From positions 1-59,276 of the forward strand of contig JAGFNW010000047.1 of the NCBI GenBank assembly GCA_017592665.1: a stretch of 59,276 bases of DNA, given 5' to 3'. Under the pieces are notes generated by a model, which was given only the letters and a program-made list of their open reading frames with translations, ran no database searches and was not told the DNA's origin. The position numbers and the translations under genes were made by a program. Below, piece after piece: positions 44,302-53,094 of this stretch. Source of the stretch: Streptosporangiaceae bacterium NEAU-GS5 (lineage in GTDB: Bacteria > Actinomycetota > Actinomycetes > Streptosporangiales > Streptosporangiaceae). How positions within the stretch are numbered: the stretch's first letter is position 1; each line of letters opens with the position of its first letter.

Positions 44302-45606
44302 TTAGAGGGTGATGTCTTCGAGCATCTCGGTCACCAGGGCGGCGATCGGGGAGCGCTCGGAGCGGGTGAGGGTGATGTGGGCGAAGAGCGGGTGGCCCTT
44401 GAGCTTCTCGACCACGGCCACGACGCCGTCGTGGCGGCCTACGCGCAGGTTGTCGCGCTGGGCGACGTCGTGGGTGAGCACGACCCGCGAGTTGGCGCCG
44501 ATCCGCGACAGCACGGTCAGCAGGACCCCGCGCTCCAGCGACTGGGCCTCGTCGACGATCACGAACGCGTCGTGGAGCGAGCGGCCGCGGATGTGGGTGA
44601 GCGGAAGGACCTCGAGCATGCCCCGGTCGAGGACCTCTTCGATCACCTCGGGCGTGGTGACCGCGCCGAGCGTGTCGTAAACCGCCTGGGCCCAGGGGCC
44701 CATCTTCTCGTTCTCGGAACCCGGCAGATAGCCGAGCTCCTGGCCGCCCACGGCGTACAGCGGGCGGAAGACGATGACCTTGCGGTGCTGGCGGCGCTCG
44801 AGCACGGCCTCGAGGCCGGCGCACAGGGCCAGCGCGGACTTGCCGGTGCCGGCCCGGCCACCCATCGAGACGATGCCGACCTCGGGGTCCATCAGCAGGT
44901 CGAGCGCGATGCGCTGCTCGGCGGAGCGGCCGTGCAGGCCGAACACCTCGCGGTCGCCGCGCACGAGCCGGACCGACTTGTCCGGCAGGACCCGGCCGAG
45001 CGCCGACCCCTTGGCCGACAACAGCCGGAGGCCGGTGTGCGTGGGCAGGTCGCGGGCTTCGGGCAGGTCGGTCGTGCCGCTCTCGAAGAGCGCCTCCACA
45101 TCTTCGGCGGTGACCTGGAGCTCGGCCATGCCGGTCCAGCCGGACTCCACGACCATGCCCGCGCGATATTCCTCCGCGGACAGGCCGATCGAGGCCGCCT
45201 TGACCCGCATCGGCAGGTCCTTCGAGACAAGGATCACGTCCTTGCCCTCGGCCGCCAGATTCTGGGCGACGGTCAGGATGCGGGTGTCGTTGTCACCGAG
45301 CCGGAAGCCGGCCGGGAGGAGCGACGGGTCGCTGTGGTTCAGCTCGACCCGGATCGTTCCCTCACCGATCGGCATGGGCTCGTCGAGCCTGCCGTGCCGT
45401 ACGCGAAGATCGTCGAGAAACCGGAGCGCCTCGCGGGCGAAATAGCCCAATTCAGGATGATGACGCTTGGCCTCAAGCTCGGTGATCACGACGATCGGAA
45501 GCACCACCTCGTGCTCGTCGAAGCGGCTCATAGCCGCCGGGTCGGCGATCAGAACCGAGGTGTCCAGGACGTACGTGCGACGGGATGCATTGCTCGACAC
45601 TGCCAC
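44302..45606 (-). CDS. PIN-PhoH fusion protein (PhoH2-type)
   Basis: The 434-residue protein joins an N-terminal PIN ribonuclease domain ([53 protein letters not shown]; acidic residues in place) to a PhoH P-loop ATPase ([45 protein letters not shown]). PhoH2 proteins are RNA helicase/ribonucleases, sometimes paired with an antitoxin; no antitoxin gene is evident upstream here. The start is the codon at 45606 of a typical family N-terminus. The next gene upstream on this strand is uppS-like, 234 bp away. Confidence 0.93.
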   Translation of the reverse strand: MAVSSNASRRTYVLDTSVLIADPAAMSRFDEHEVVLPIVVITELEAKRHHPELGYFAREALRFLDDLRVRHGRLDEPMPIGEGTIRVELNHSDPSLLPAGFRLGDNDTRILTVAQNLAAEGKDVILVSKDLPMRVKAASIGLSAEEYRAGMVVESGWTGMAELQVTAEDVEALFESGTTDLPEARDLPTHTGLRLLSAKGSALGRVLPDKSVRLVRGDREVFGLHGRSAEQRIALDLLMDPEVGIVSMGGRAGTGKSALALCAGLEAVLERRQHRKVIVFRPLYAVGGQELGYLPGSENEKMGPWAQAVYDTLGAVTTPEVIEEVLDRGMLEVLPLTHIRGRSLHDAFVIVDEAQSLERGVLLTVLSRIGANSRVVLTHDVAQRDNLRVGRHDGVVAVVEKLKGHPLFAHITLTRSERSPIAALVTEMLEDITL

Positions 45607-45747
45607 GCGTTCTCCCCCGGGCGCCCAGGGCGGGCGCCCTGCCGTGATGGGTGGGATGCGGACCGGACCCGTGCCCCGCGAAGGGGAACCGGGGACCCGG
45701 CCCTCCTCGCATGGTCGCGCAAGCGCAAGGACGGGCCCTCTCCCGAG

Positions 45748-45766
45748 GTGAGCAGGACTTGCTCAC
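45748..45766. repeat. Inverted repeat GTGAGCA-N5-TGCTCAC
   Basis: Perfect 7-bp arms with a 5-base spacer lie in the 234-bp gap between the prenyltransferase stop and the phoH start. No T-run follows on either strand, so an operator for phoH is as likely as a terminator. Confidence 0.4.
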
Positions 45767-45840
45767 TTCTTACGGTACGGAATGGATCCCCCGAACCCAA
45801 GAGTTCAATCCTGACCGAAAGGTGGACTTCACCTGGAGTT

Positions 45841-46602
45841 TCAGTAGCCGTACCGTCGGTTACGCGCGGCGTATGAGCGAAGCGCCCGCAGGAAGTCGAC
45901 CCTGCGGAAATCAGGCCAGTAGGCCTCGCAGAAATAGAACTCGGAGTGAGCGCTCTGCCACAGCAGGAATCCGGAGAGCCGCTGCTCTCCCGAGGTCCGG
46001 ATGACGAGATCCGGGTCCGGGAGTCCGCGCGTGTAGAGATGCTCCGCGATGTGCTCGACGTCGAGGACCTCGACGAGTTCCTCGATGCTCGCGCCCTTGC
46101 TGGCGTGCTCCTGTAGGAGGGAGCGCACCGCATCAGCGATCTCACGTCTTCCACCATACCCAACCGCAACGTTCACAATCAGTCCCGTACGGTGTGATGT
46201 GGATTCTTTTGCATCTTTCAGGACACGAGCCGTGCGATCGGGCAGAAGGTCAAGCGAGCCCATGGGTTTGACGTGCCATCCCTGGCCTACCAGGTCAAGG
46301 ACCAGGCCTTCGATGACGCCGAGCAGGGGCTCCAGCTCGGCCTTGTCACGGGAGAGGTTGTCGGTGGACAGCAGCCACAGCGTGACGTACTCGACGCCGG
46401 CCTCGCGGCACCACTGCAGCAGCTCAGAGATCTTGTCGGCGCCCTTGCGGTGTCCGTGGCTGACGTCGGAGATGCCCATGGCACGCGCCCAGCGCCGGTT
46501 TCCGTCGACGATCACGCCGACGTGCCGGGGAATCGGATCAGAGGACAGCTTCCGCTCGAGCCTGCGCTCGTAGAGCTTATACACGAGGTCGCGCACGCCC
46601 AA
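45841..46602 (-). CDS. Isoprenyl (cis-prenyl) transferase, UppS family
   Basis: The 253-residue Z-prenyl diphosphate synthase has VGVIVDGNRRWARAMG with the catalytic Asp, GHRKGADKISELLQWC, YVTLWLLSTDNLSRD, IVNVAVGYGGRREIADA and the late LPDPDLVIRTSGEQRLSGFLLWQSAHSEFYF. The short form without C-terminal extension fits the actinobacterial Z-farnesyl or short-chain type that feeds polyprenyl-phosphate synthesis. Product chain length cannot be fixed by eye. In actinomycetes it is often near mca, greA and phoH, as here within 12 kb. Confidence 0.95.
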   Translation of the reverse strand: MGVRDLVYKLYERRLERKLSSDPIPRHVGVIVDGNRRWARAMGISDVSHGHRKGADKISELLQWCREAGVEYVTLWLLSTDNLSRDKAELEPLLGVIEGLVLDLVGQGWHVKPMGSLDLLPDRTARVLKDAKESTSHRTGLIVNVAVGYGGRREIADAVRSLLQEHASKGASIEELVEVLDVEHIAEHLYTRGLPDPDLVIRTSGEQRLSGFLLWQSAHSEFYFCEAYWPDFRRVDFLRALRSYAARNRRYGY

Positions 46603-46638
46603 TGCAGCCCCCTAAATTTCCAGCGGTCTTGCAAATTA

Positions 46639-47247
46639 TCAGGGGCGCATAGCTATGCCTGCCTCATGAATCAGGTTGCTGTTGCGTTGCTTCTCTGTGC
46701 AGACGGCCCTGACCGCCGCGGATTCGCCGACGTAGCGCGCGCCGAGCCGCTGCTCGGCCTCCTCCACCAGGTCGGCCACGAAGGCGCCGAGCTCGCCCGA
46801 AGTGAGCACGGCCCGCCGCCCGACTCCCGCGGAGCCCCATGCCTCAAGGAACGCCCGCCGCATGAGCCGCCATTCCCCGTGCCCGTGTCCTTGCGCGGGC
46901 ATCCACGTCCGGATCGTCTGCAGGCGGCAGCTCAGCTCCCCGCCTCTCATGCCGATCGAACGCGAACGGTGACGGAACGCGAACAGTTCGCCACCATCAT
47001 CGGCCGCGCCGGGAAATCGGTCGTCCGGATCCGGCCACGCTTCGTGAGCGTCGCCGTCTTGGCGCGCGGCCGTCATGCCGTGCGCCAGGCGCGCCAGCTG
47101 CCAGCCGCAGCGTTCGCCTACCCGCCCATAAGGTTTCCCATCGCAGCGCAGCTCAAGCGTGATCTCGTACGGCACGCCCATGCTGTCCCGGCAGAGCACC
47201 GGACTAACGGTCAGATATGAACCATCTACGCAACGTATTCCTCCCAC
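46639..47247 (-). CDS. Hypothetical protein, about 202 residues
   Basis: The frame has VPYEITLELRCDGKPYGRVGERCGWQLARLAHG, a middle rich in Asp/Gly/Arg, and GWQ- and Trp-containing segments followed by AVLTSGELGAFVADLVEEAE. No signal peptide, membrane segment or known motif is seen. The start is uncertain: GTG 47247 or ATG 47181 (MGVPYEITLEL), neither with a strong ribosome-binding site. It stands alone between uppS and the SDR-like gene. I do not recognise the family. Confidence 0.5.
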   Translation of the reverse strand: MGGIRCVDGSYLTVSPVLCRDSMGVPYEITLELRCDGKPYGRVGERCGWQLARLAHGMTAARQDGDAHEAWPDPDDRFPGAADDGGELFAFRHRSRSIGMRGGELSCRLQTIRTWMPAQGHGHGEWRLMRRAFLEAWGSAGVGRRAVLTSGELGAFVADLVEEAEQRLGARYVGESAAVRAVCTEKQRNSNLIHEAGIAMRP

Positions 47248-47284
47248 CTCAAGGAGGCTATCCCTGACGAAGCTCTCAAAACCC

Positions 47285-48073
47285 CTATTTGGCCCCCACG
47301 CGTTCGGCCAGGAAGTCCTCCCACGTTCGGCCGCCGGACCCGTTGGAAGTCAGGTTGACCCCGGCCCGGAAGGCACGCGCGGATCGGCCCGGCATCCGGA
47401 TGGGCAGCAGGGCGCGGCGCTTGCCGGCCGCCCGCAGATAACTCCTGAGCAGGTCCGCCATGGTGAAGACCTCGGGCCCGCCGATGTCCGGCGCCAGACC
47501 GGCCGGGTCGCCCAGGGCCAGTTCGGCCAGCCGGGCCGCCACGTCGTTGGCCTCGACCGGCTGGAAGGCGAACCCGGTCGGATAGGGGAGCACGGGCAAC
47601 CTCGCCATCGCCTCGGCGGCCGTCAGCATAAGGTCGTGGAACTGGGTGGCGCGGAGGACGGTCCACGGCAGCCCCGACTCGGTGACCACGCGCTCGGCCG
47701 CGTACTTCTCCCCGAGGTACTTGAACGCCAACCGGCCGAGGCCCGTGATCGGCAGGCGTTCGACGCCGACGATCGACACGAACACCAGATGCGGCGCCCA
47801 CGGCAGCGCGCTCGCCGCGCGCACGAGGTTGCGGGTGGCCTCGGCGTCGCCCGAGTAGTCGCTGGCGCAGTGCACGACGACCGACGCGCCCTGCACCGCC
47901 GCGTCGACGCCCTCGTCCTTGACCAGGTCGCCCGTCACGTAGGTGACCCCGTTCTCGGGCGGCCGCGCCTTGCGGGTCAGCACCCGCACACCACGTCCGG
48001 CGGCGCGAAGACGGGGGACGAGGAGGCGTCCCAGCGTCCCGGTCCCGCCGGTGACCACGATCAGATTGTCCAT
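47285..48073 (-). CDS. NAD(P)-binding atypical SDR (NmrA/YwnB-like)
   Basis: The 262-residue protein has an N-terminal Rossmann motif VVTGGTGTLGRLLVPRL, an atypical-SDR pattern VVHCASDYSGDAEATRNLV, HLVFVSIVGVERLP, a YLGEKYAAERVV stretch with a Tyr-x-x-x-Lys-like arrangement, and LPWTVLRATQFHD, PVEANDVAARLAELA. These are hallmarks of NmrA-like or sugar-epimerase-like atypical SDRs. The substrate is unknown. The ATG at 48073 coincides with the start of the Rossmann fold. It lies 39 bp downstream of the MNIO cassette on the same strand but is probably separate. Confidence 0.88.
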   Translation of the reverse strand: MDNLIVVTGGTGTLGRLLVPRLRAAGRGVRVLTRKARPPENGVTYVTGDLVKDEGVDAAVQGASVVVHCASDYSGDAEATRNLVRAASALPWAPHLVFVSIVGVERLPITGLGRLAFKYLGEKYAAERVVTESGLPWTVLRATQFHDLMLTAAEAMARLPVLPYPTGFAFQPVEANDVAARLAELALGDPAGLAPDIGGPEVFTMADLLRSYLRAAGKRRALLPIRMPGRSARAFRAGVNLTSNGSGGRTWEDFLAERVGAK

Positions 48074-48112
48074 GCATGTATGACTCGCGCCGGAACGCCG
48101 ATGTGACCGAGA

Positions 48113-48427
48113 TCAGCTTTTGGCGTGCACCCAGGCGAGGAAGGCCTGCGCGTCGGCCCGTGACCCGCCGGCCGGTTTGGGACGGCCCTTGGCGTACGCC
48201 GCGAACTCGGCCGTGAAGTCCGGGCCGAGGTCGGCGAGGACGCCCGGCGCCATGGTGGACAGGGCACGGGCGACGCCGCCCCGGCGCTTGGAGATCAGGC
48301 TGGACGCCTGGATGCGCAGCCGCTCGGCGTCGAAGCCGGGCGGTCGCGGGCCGTCGGCGACCAGCGCGGCGACCAGGCGGGCCTGGGCCGCGGCCAGCTC
48401 CTGGCGGACCCCGGCGAGGTCAGGCAT
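48113..48427 (-). CDS. Small partner protein of the DUF692/MNIO enzyme
   Basis: The ATG at 48427 overlaps the end of the DUF692 gene by eight bases, so translation is coupled. The 104-residue protein is helical: [61 protein letters not shown] and a C-terminal [17 protein letters not shown] enzymes usually act with a small partner that binds the substrate leader (MbnC, TglI and DUF2063 types). The position and helical composition suggest the same role, but I cannot assign it to a named family. Confidence 0.6.
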   Translation of the reverse strand: MPDLAGVRQELAAAQARLVAALVADGPRPPGFDAERLRIQASSLISKRRGGVARALSTMAPGVLADLGPDFTAEFAAYAKGRPKPAGGSRADAQAFLAWVHAKS

Positions 48428-49241
48428 CGGCGATCGCCGTACGGATGCGGCCGAGTTCTCTTGCGAGCACGGCGTCGCTGGGATAGTCGTCGTCCCATTC
48501 GAGCAGCACACCGGGCGGCTGGGCGCGCCGGCAGAGCCCGGTGAGCAGGCCCAGCACCTCTTCGGGCGGCGCGGCGGTGTGCGTGTCGTGCCACACGCCC
48601 GCGTGGCCGTGACCACCGGCCACGTGCACGTAGGCGACCTCCTCCAGGGGGAGCGCGTCGAGCGCGGCCACCGCGTCGAGGCCCAGGTTGACCTGGTTGG
48701 TGTAGAGGTTGGCCACGTCGATCAGCAGCTTCACGCCGGTCTGCTCGACCAGTTCGCGCAGGAACTCCCCCTCGGTCAGGTCGTCGTCCGGCCATCCGAA
48801 GAGGGCGGCCACGTTCTCGAGCGCCAGCGGGACCGGCAGCTCGGCCTGGGCGACCTTGACGTTCTCCACGACGACGGCCAGGGCGTCGCGGGTGCGCGGG
48901 ATGGGCAGCAGGTGGCCGGCCTCCATCCCGCCGGCGCGTACGAAGGCGAGGTGCTCGCTCACGAGCGGCGAGCCGAGCGCCTCGGCGCAGGCCCGAAGAT
49001 GCGCGAGCCGGGACGGCTCGGGCCGGTCGGCGCCGCCGATCCCGAGGCCCACGCCGTGCGGCACCACGGGCAGGCCCCGATCCCGCAACACGCGAAGTGA
49101 CTGCGGGATCCAGGCCGGATTCACGTTCTCGGCGACGACCTCGACGAACTCGACGCCCGGCAGCCGTTCCACGGACAGGTCGATCTCCGCGCGCCAGCCG
49201 ATGCCGACGCCCAGCCGATCAGGCACGCCGTTCGACGTCAT
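48420..49241 (-). CDS. DUF692 family multinuclear iron oxidase (MNIO)
   Basis: The 273-residue TIM-barrel enzyme shows the DUF692 signatures: [101 protein letters not shown] and [10 protein letters not shown]. The His, Glu, Asp and Asn residues of the iron site are present. Members such as MbnB, TglH and ChrH oxidise cysteine-containing peptides. The ATG at 49241 overlaps the upstream stop by one base (TGATG). The gene just before it encodes a protein whose tail is full of cysteine, an obvious candidate substrate. Confidence 0.9.
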   Translation of the reverse strand: MTSNGVPDRLGVGIGWRAEIDLSVERLPGVEFVEVVAENVNPAWIPQSLRVLRDRGLPVVPHGVGLGIGGADRPEPSRLAHLRACAEALGSPLVSEHLAFVRAGGMEAGHLLPIPRTRDALAVVVENVKVAQAELPVPLALENVAALFGWPDDDLTEGEFLRELVEQTGVKLLIDVANLYTNQVNLGLDAVAALDALPLEEVAYVHVAGGHGHAGVWHDTHTAAPPEEVLGLLTGLCRRAQPPGVLLEWDDDYPSDAVLARELGRIRTAIADA

Positions 49242-50356
49242 CAGCCGCCTCCGCCGCAGCCGCCGCCACCGCAACCGCCGCCACCGCAGGAGCTGCCACC
49301 GCCGCACGACGAGCCGCCACCGCAGGAGGAGCCTCCGCCGCACGACGAGCCGCCGAAGTCGCCACCACCGCCGTAGTCGCTGCCGCAACCCCAGCTGGTG
49401 CCGGCGTCGGAGGAGCCGCTCGCGACATCCGCACCGCCGCCGCAGGCGCCGGACGCGCATCCGTACGTGCCGGCGGCCGCGTGCCGGTGTGCTTCGCTCT
49501 CGGCCAGCTCGCGGGCGATCTCCTGGTCGTGGAACTCGCTCAGCCCGTAGAGCGCCACGGCGCCGGCCACGGCGGCGTACGCGCCCGTGTTCAGCGAGCC
49601 GTCGGGGACGCCCGAGTGCCCGGCCGCCGGCGTGGTGACCCAGGAGTCGGAGGTCGCCGGGTCGACGGTCGAGTAGGCGCCGCGCGGGATGCGCGTCCGC
49701 TCGGTGCGCAGCGCCTCGAGGCCGGCGCTGGTCAGCTGGCTGCGCAGGCCGCGCGTGAAGCGCTGCGTGGTGATCGCGCCCCAGACCGACACGAGGCCGG
49801 TGATCAGCAGGGCGAGGACGGAGCCGACCGTCCACGGCACGACGCCGGAGACCAGCAGGAAGATCGACACCATCTCGACGCCCACGCCGAACACCACCAG
49901 CGTGCGTAACCGGCGCAGAATCGCGAGCGGGCCGTCCAGCGACCCGCCGGGGACGAGCAGCCCGCGCCCCATCAGGCGGAGGGTGAGACCCGTCATCGCC
50001 GGGCCGTCGGCGACCGCGCGCCGGATCTCGCCGGCCGTGCGGCCACCCGGCTGGGCGGCCTCGTCGAGCACGGCCTGCTCGACGGCCTCGCGCGACGCGG
50101 TGGACTCCCCGGCGACCGTGGTGATCCGGCCCCCGCGGGCCACCCGGATCCGCCCCTGCGCGGACAGCAGCGCGAGCGCCGTGTTGATCACGCGGCGCGG
50201 CCCGCCGGCGAGATAGGCCAGCTCGTACGGATCGAGCGAAACCGCGCCGAAAGCCGAGGTGTTGCGAATGCGACCGGTCTCACGGCGCAGCGCCAGGACC
50301 GTGTTGCCGATCACGACCCCGGCTAAGAGCGCGGGGACGAGCAGGATGAAATCCAT
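49241..50356 (-). CDS. TIGR04222-type membrane protein with Cys/Gly-rich C-terminal tail
   Basis: The 371-residue protein begins with a membrane helix ([21 protein letters not shown]), then a folded domain with [24 protein letters not shown] and GRIRV, as in the TIGR04222 family. Two further helices lie near 150-200 ([18 protein letters not shown] and [18 protein letters not shown]). The last 70 residues are low complexity: a Ser/Gly/Asp region, then four SSCGGG units followed by GGGGC units ending in GGGG, nine cysteines in all from YGC onward. GGAGGG precedes the ATG at 50356. With the coupled MNIO and helper genes, the tail looks like a modified core peptide attached to a membrane protein. 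Confidence 0.85.
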   Translation of the reverse strand: MDFILLVPALLAGVVIGNTVLALRRETGRIRNTSAFGAVSLDPYELAYLAGGPRRVINTALALLSAQGRIRVARGGRITTVAGESTASREAVEQAVLDEAAQPGGRTAGEIRRAVADGPAMTGLTLRLMGRGLLVPGGSLDGPLAILRRLRTLVVFGVGVEMVSIFLLVSGVVPWTVGSVLALLITGLVSVWGAITTQRFTRGLRSQLTSAGLEALRTERTRIPRGAYSTVDPATSDSWVTTPAAGHSGVPDGSLNTGAYAAVAGAVALYGLSEFHDQEIARELAESEAHRHAAAGTYGCASGACGGGADVASGSSDAGTSWGCGSDYGGGGDFGGSSCGGGSSCGGGSSCGGGSSCGGGGCGGGGCGGGG

Positions 50357-50448
50357 GGGACCCTCCCGGCGAGGGGGCCTGGCCCCTCGCCCGGACCCCG
50401 TCTACCTGGATAGACGATCCCGTCCCTGGGGAAGTTTCGCAATCCGAA

Positions 50449-52284
50449 TCAGTTTCCGTCGAGCCGCTCCACCAGCGCGTGGTATTCGTCCCAGAGTTCC
50501 TCGGGCAGGTGGTCGCCGAAGGTGGCGAAGTGCTCGGGGATCAGGGCGGCCTCCTCGCGCCACACCTCGCGATCGACGCTCAGCAGCAGGTCGAGGTCCT
50601 GCGCCGGCAGGTCGAGGCCGGTGGTGTCCAGCTCGTACGGCAGGCGGCCGATCGGCGTCTCCACGGCGCCGGCCGCGCCGTTGAGGCGCTCGACGATCCA
50701 CTTGAGCACGCGGCTGTTCTCGCCGTATCCGGGCCAGACGAAGCGGCCGGAGGCGTCCTTGCGGAACCAGTTCACGTAGAAGATCCGCGGCAGCCGGGCG
50801 CCCGCGGTCTTGCCGACCTCGATCCAGTGGGCGAAGTAGTCGCCCATGTCGTAGCCGCAGAACGGCAGCATGGCGAACGGGTCGCGGCGCAGCTCGCCGA
50901 CCTTGCCCTCGGCGGCCGCGGTCTTCTCCGAGGCCACGTTGGCGCCCATGAAGACCCCGTGCTGCCAGCTCAGCGCCTCGGTGACCAGCGGCACCGCGGT
51001 GGCGCGCCGGCCGCCGAACAGGATGGCCGAGATCGGCACGCCGGCCGGATCCTGCCATTCGCGCGCGATGGTCGGGCACTGCTCGGCGGGAGTCGTGAAA
51101 CGAGCGTTGGGGTGGGCGGCGGGCTCGTCACTGTCCGGAGTCCACGAACGGCCCCGCCAGTCGGTCAGATGCGCGGGAGGTTCCTCGGTCATGCCCTCCC
51201 ACCACACGTCGCCGTCGTCGGTCAGCGCGACGTTGGTGAAGATGCTGTTGCCCCAGAGCGTTTTGATCGCGTTGGCGTTGGTGTGCCCTCCCGTGCCCGG
51301 GGCGACGCCGAAGAACCCGGCCTCCGGATTGATGGCGTGCAGGCGGCCGTCGGCGCCGAAGCGCATCCAGGCGATGTCGTCGCCGATCGTTTCGACCTTC
51401 CAGCCGGGGATGGTCGGCTGGAGCATGGCGAGGTTGGTCTTGCCGCAGGCCGACGGGAACGCCGCCGCGATATACCGCGCCTCGCCGCTCGGCGGAGTGA
51501 GCTTGAGGATCAGCATGTGCTCGGCCAGCCAGCCCTCGTCGCGGGCCATGGTGCTGGCGATGCGGAGCGCGTAGCACTTCTTGCCGAGCAGCGCGTTGCC
51601 GCCGTAGCCCGAGCCGTACGACCAGATCTCGCGGGTCTCGGGGAAGTGGCTGATGTATTTGGTCTGGTTGCACGGCCACGGCACGTCGTCCTGGCCGGGC
51701 GACAGGGGGGCGCCCACCGAGTGCACGCACTTGACGTAGGAGCCGCGCCGCTCGATGAGGCGCAGCGCCTCCTCACCCATCCGGGTCATCACCCGCATCG
51801 ACACGGCCACGTACGGCGAGTCGGTGATCTCCACGCCGAGCTGCGAGATCTCCCCGCCCAGCGGGCCCATGCAGAAGGGCACCACGTACATGGTGCGGCC
51901 CCGCATGCAGCCCTTGAAGAGGCCGGCGAACGTGGCCCGCATCTCGTCCGGCGCGATCCAGTTGTTGGTCGGGCCGGCGTTCTCGGGCCGTTCGCAGCAG
52001 ATGAACGTGCGATCCTCCACGCGCGCCACGTCGCTCGGGTCAGAGGCCGCGTGGAAGCTGTTGGGCCGCTTTTTCAGCCGGGTGAACGTTCCGTTGTCGA
52101 CCAGCATGTTGGTCAGCCGGGTCCACTCCGCCTCGGAGCCGTCGCACCACTCGATCCGGTCAGGCTCGGTGAGTTCAGCGATCTCGCTGACCCAGGCGGC
52201 CAGCTCACGGTGAGTGGTCGGGTGGGTTGCCTCGCCGGCGATCGCAGACGTCGGCATGAGATTGCGTGTCACTGACAGGGTCAT
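50449..52284 (-). CDS. pckG: Phosphoenolpyruvate carboxykinase (GTP)
   Basis: The 611-residue enzyme converts oxaloacetate and GTP to PEP, GDP and CO2 at the start of gluconeogenesis. Signatures are [13 protein letters not shown], the PEPCK kinase loop [13 protein letters not shown] (Walker A-like), [33 protein letters not shown] and [17 protein letters not shown] lies about eight bases before the ATG at 52284. It complements glpX in this window. The 215-bp upstream gap holds its promoter, but I see no certain box. Confidence 0.97.
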   Translation of the reverse strand: MTLSVTRNLMPTSAIAGEATHPTTHRELAAWVSEIAELTEPDRIEWCDGSEAEWTRLTNMLVDNGTFTRLKKRPNSFHAASDPSDVARVEDRTFICCERPENAGPTNNWIAPDEMRATFAGLFKGCMRGRTMYVVPFCMGPLGGEISQLGVEITDSPYVAVSMRVMTRMGEEALRLIERRGSYVKCVHSVGAPLSPGQDDVPWPCNQTKYISHFPETREIWSYGSGYGGNALLGKKCYALRIASTMARDEGWLAEHMLILKLTPPSGEARYIAAAFPSACGKTNLAMLQPTIPGWKVETIGDDIAWMRFGADGRLHAINPEAGFFGVAPGTGGHTNANAIKTLWGNSIFTNVALTDDGDVWWEGMTEEPPAHLTDWRGRSWTPDSDEPAAHPNARFTTPAEQCPTIAREWQDPAGVPISAILFGGRRATAVPLVTEALSWQHGVFMGANVASEKTAAAEGKVGELRRDPFAMLPFCGYDMGDYFAHWIEVGKTAGARLPRIFYVNWFRKDASGRFVWPGYGENSRVLKWIVERLNGAAGAVETPIGRLPYELDTTGLDLPAQDLDLLLSVDREVWREEAALIPEHFATFGDHLPEELWDEYHALVERLDGN

Positions 52285-52499
52285 GGGGGCGGCTCCTCCT
52301 AAATACTTCAGGCGGATTCATCATTAACTGAACCGAGCCACCGGATCCAATTGGCTTAGACCTGTGTGTTTCCGTTCGGTTAAATTTGTTTCCGCAGGTG
52401 GAGGGAGCCTACCCAGATTTCTGGAGACTATTTATCGAGGTCGGCCGGCGCAATTGGTATAGGCCAATCCGAATGGTCCAGACCTATTTCGAAAATGGT

Positions 52500-53018
52500 T
52501 TAGTCCACCAGATCGGGGCCGGAGGCGCGGACGCGGTCGACGTGCTGGAGGGCATCGCGCAGGTCAGCGAGCCAGGTGTCGGTGTGCTTGCCGACCAGGC
52601 GGACGCACCAGGCGAGGGCGTCGCTGCGGCTGCGCGCGACCCCCGCGGCCACCAAAGTGTCGAGAACCTGCCGCTCAGGCTGGCGCAGCCGGGTCATGAC
52701 AGGCACCGAAAGAGTGGTGAACATCACTGTCTCTTCACCGGCCACCACGCCCCAGGAGACCTTGCGGCGGAAGCGGTGCTCGGCCTCGCGGGCGATCTCG
52801 ATGCGGCGCTCCCGGGTCTCCTCGCGGAAGCGCTCCACATATCCCTCGATGGCGGCGACCCGCTCCACGTCGGGCAGCCCCTCGGTCACGCTCAGCGGCG
52901 GAAGCGTGCCGATGACGGTGACCTCTTCGCGGTCGAGGACGACCGCGGGCCGGTCGGCGAACCAGCCCTCCGGCATCCGCCCGGCGAACCAGCCTTTCAA
53001 CTTTTCCTCTGCATCCAT
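52500..53018 (-). CDS. Hypothetical protein with probable C-terminal ribbon-helix-helix
   Basis: The ATG at 53018 gives 172 residues; upstream in-frame codons lie in the divergent promoter. The protein opens DAEEKLKGWFAGRMPEGWF, has a charged helical middle (GYVERFREETRERRIEIARE), and ends with RQVLDTLVAAGVARSRSDALAWCVRLV, which fits the helix-turn-helix of RHH/CopG-like proteins (a basic strand region, then GVARSRSDAL). A perfect palindrome overlaps its start codon, consistent with an autoregulator. It is divergent from an MFS exporter, so it may also influence that promoter. Confidence 0.6.
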   Translation of the reverse strand: MDAEEKLKGWFAGRMPEGWFADRPAVVLDREEVTVIGTLPPLSVTEGLPDVERVAAIEGYVERFREETRERRIEIAREAEHRFRRKVSWGVVAGEETVMFTTLSVPVMTRLRQPERQVLDTLVAAGVARSRSDALAWCVRLVGKHTDTWLADLRDALQHVDRVRASGPDLVD

Positions 53019-53034
53019 GTAATAAAGATTACAT
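53017..53034. promoter_or_regulatory. Perfect palindrome ATGTAAT-N4-ATTACAT at the start of the RHH-like gene
   Basis: Seven-base arms with an AAAG spacer overlap the start codon of the RHH-like gene. It lies 24 bases from the -35 box of the divergent exporter. AT-rich in a GC-rich genome, it is a likely operator for the RHH-like protein. Confidence 0.55.
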
Positions 53035-53057
53035 ACGGCTAGATCATCCACAAGCAG

Positions 53058-53090
53058 TTGACACAAACTACTTTTTGAGAGCTACTCTCA
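53058..53090 (+). promoter_or_regulatory. Exporter promoter with TetR-type operator
   Basis: A consensus -35 TTGACA stands at 53058-53063. The palindrome TGAGAG-CTA-CTCTCA at 53076-53090 covers the expected -10 region, ending four bases before the exporter ATG at 53095. A repressor bound here would block transcription. The TetR gene at 54560, downstream of the exporter, is the natural candidate. Confidence 0.65.
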
Positions 53091-53094
53091 TTTC

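Noticed and set aside
44302-45606. PIN-PhoH as a toxin-antitoxin pair
   Set aside because: No small antitoxin frame with a ribosome-binding site is coupled upstream; the 234-bp gap shows only an inverted repeat.
43612-45876. 754-residue plus-strand open frame
   Set aside because: It covers phoH in antisense, has Arg/Gly/His-biased composition and no domain; it is a high-GC shadow frame.
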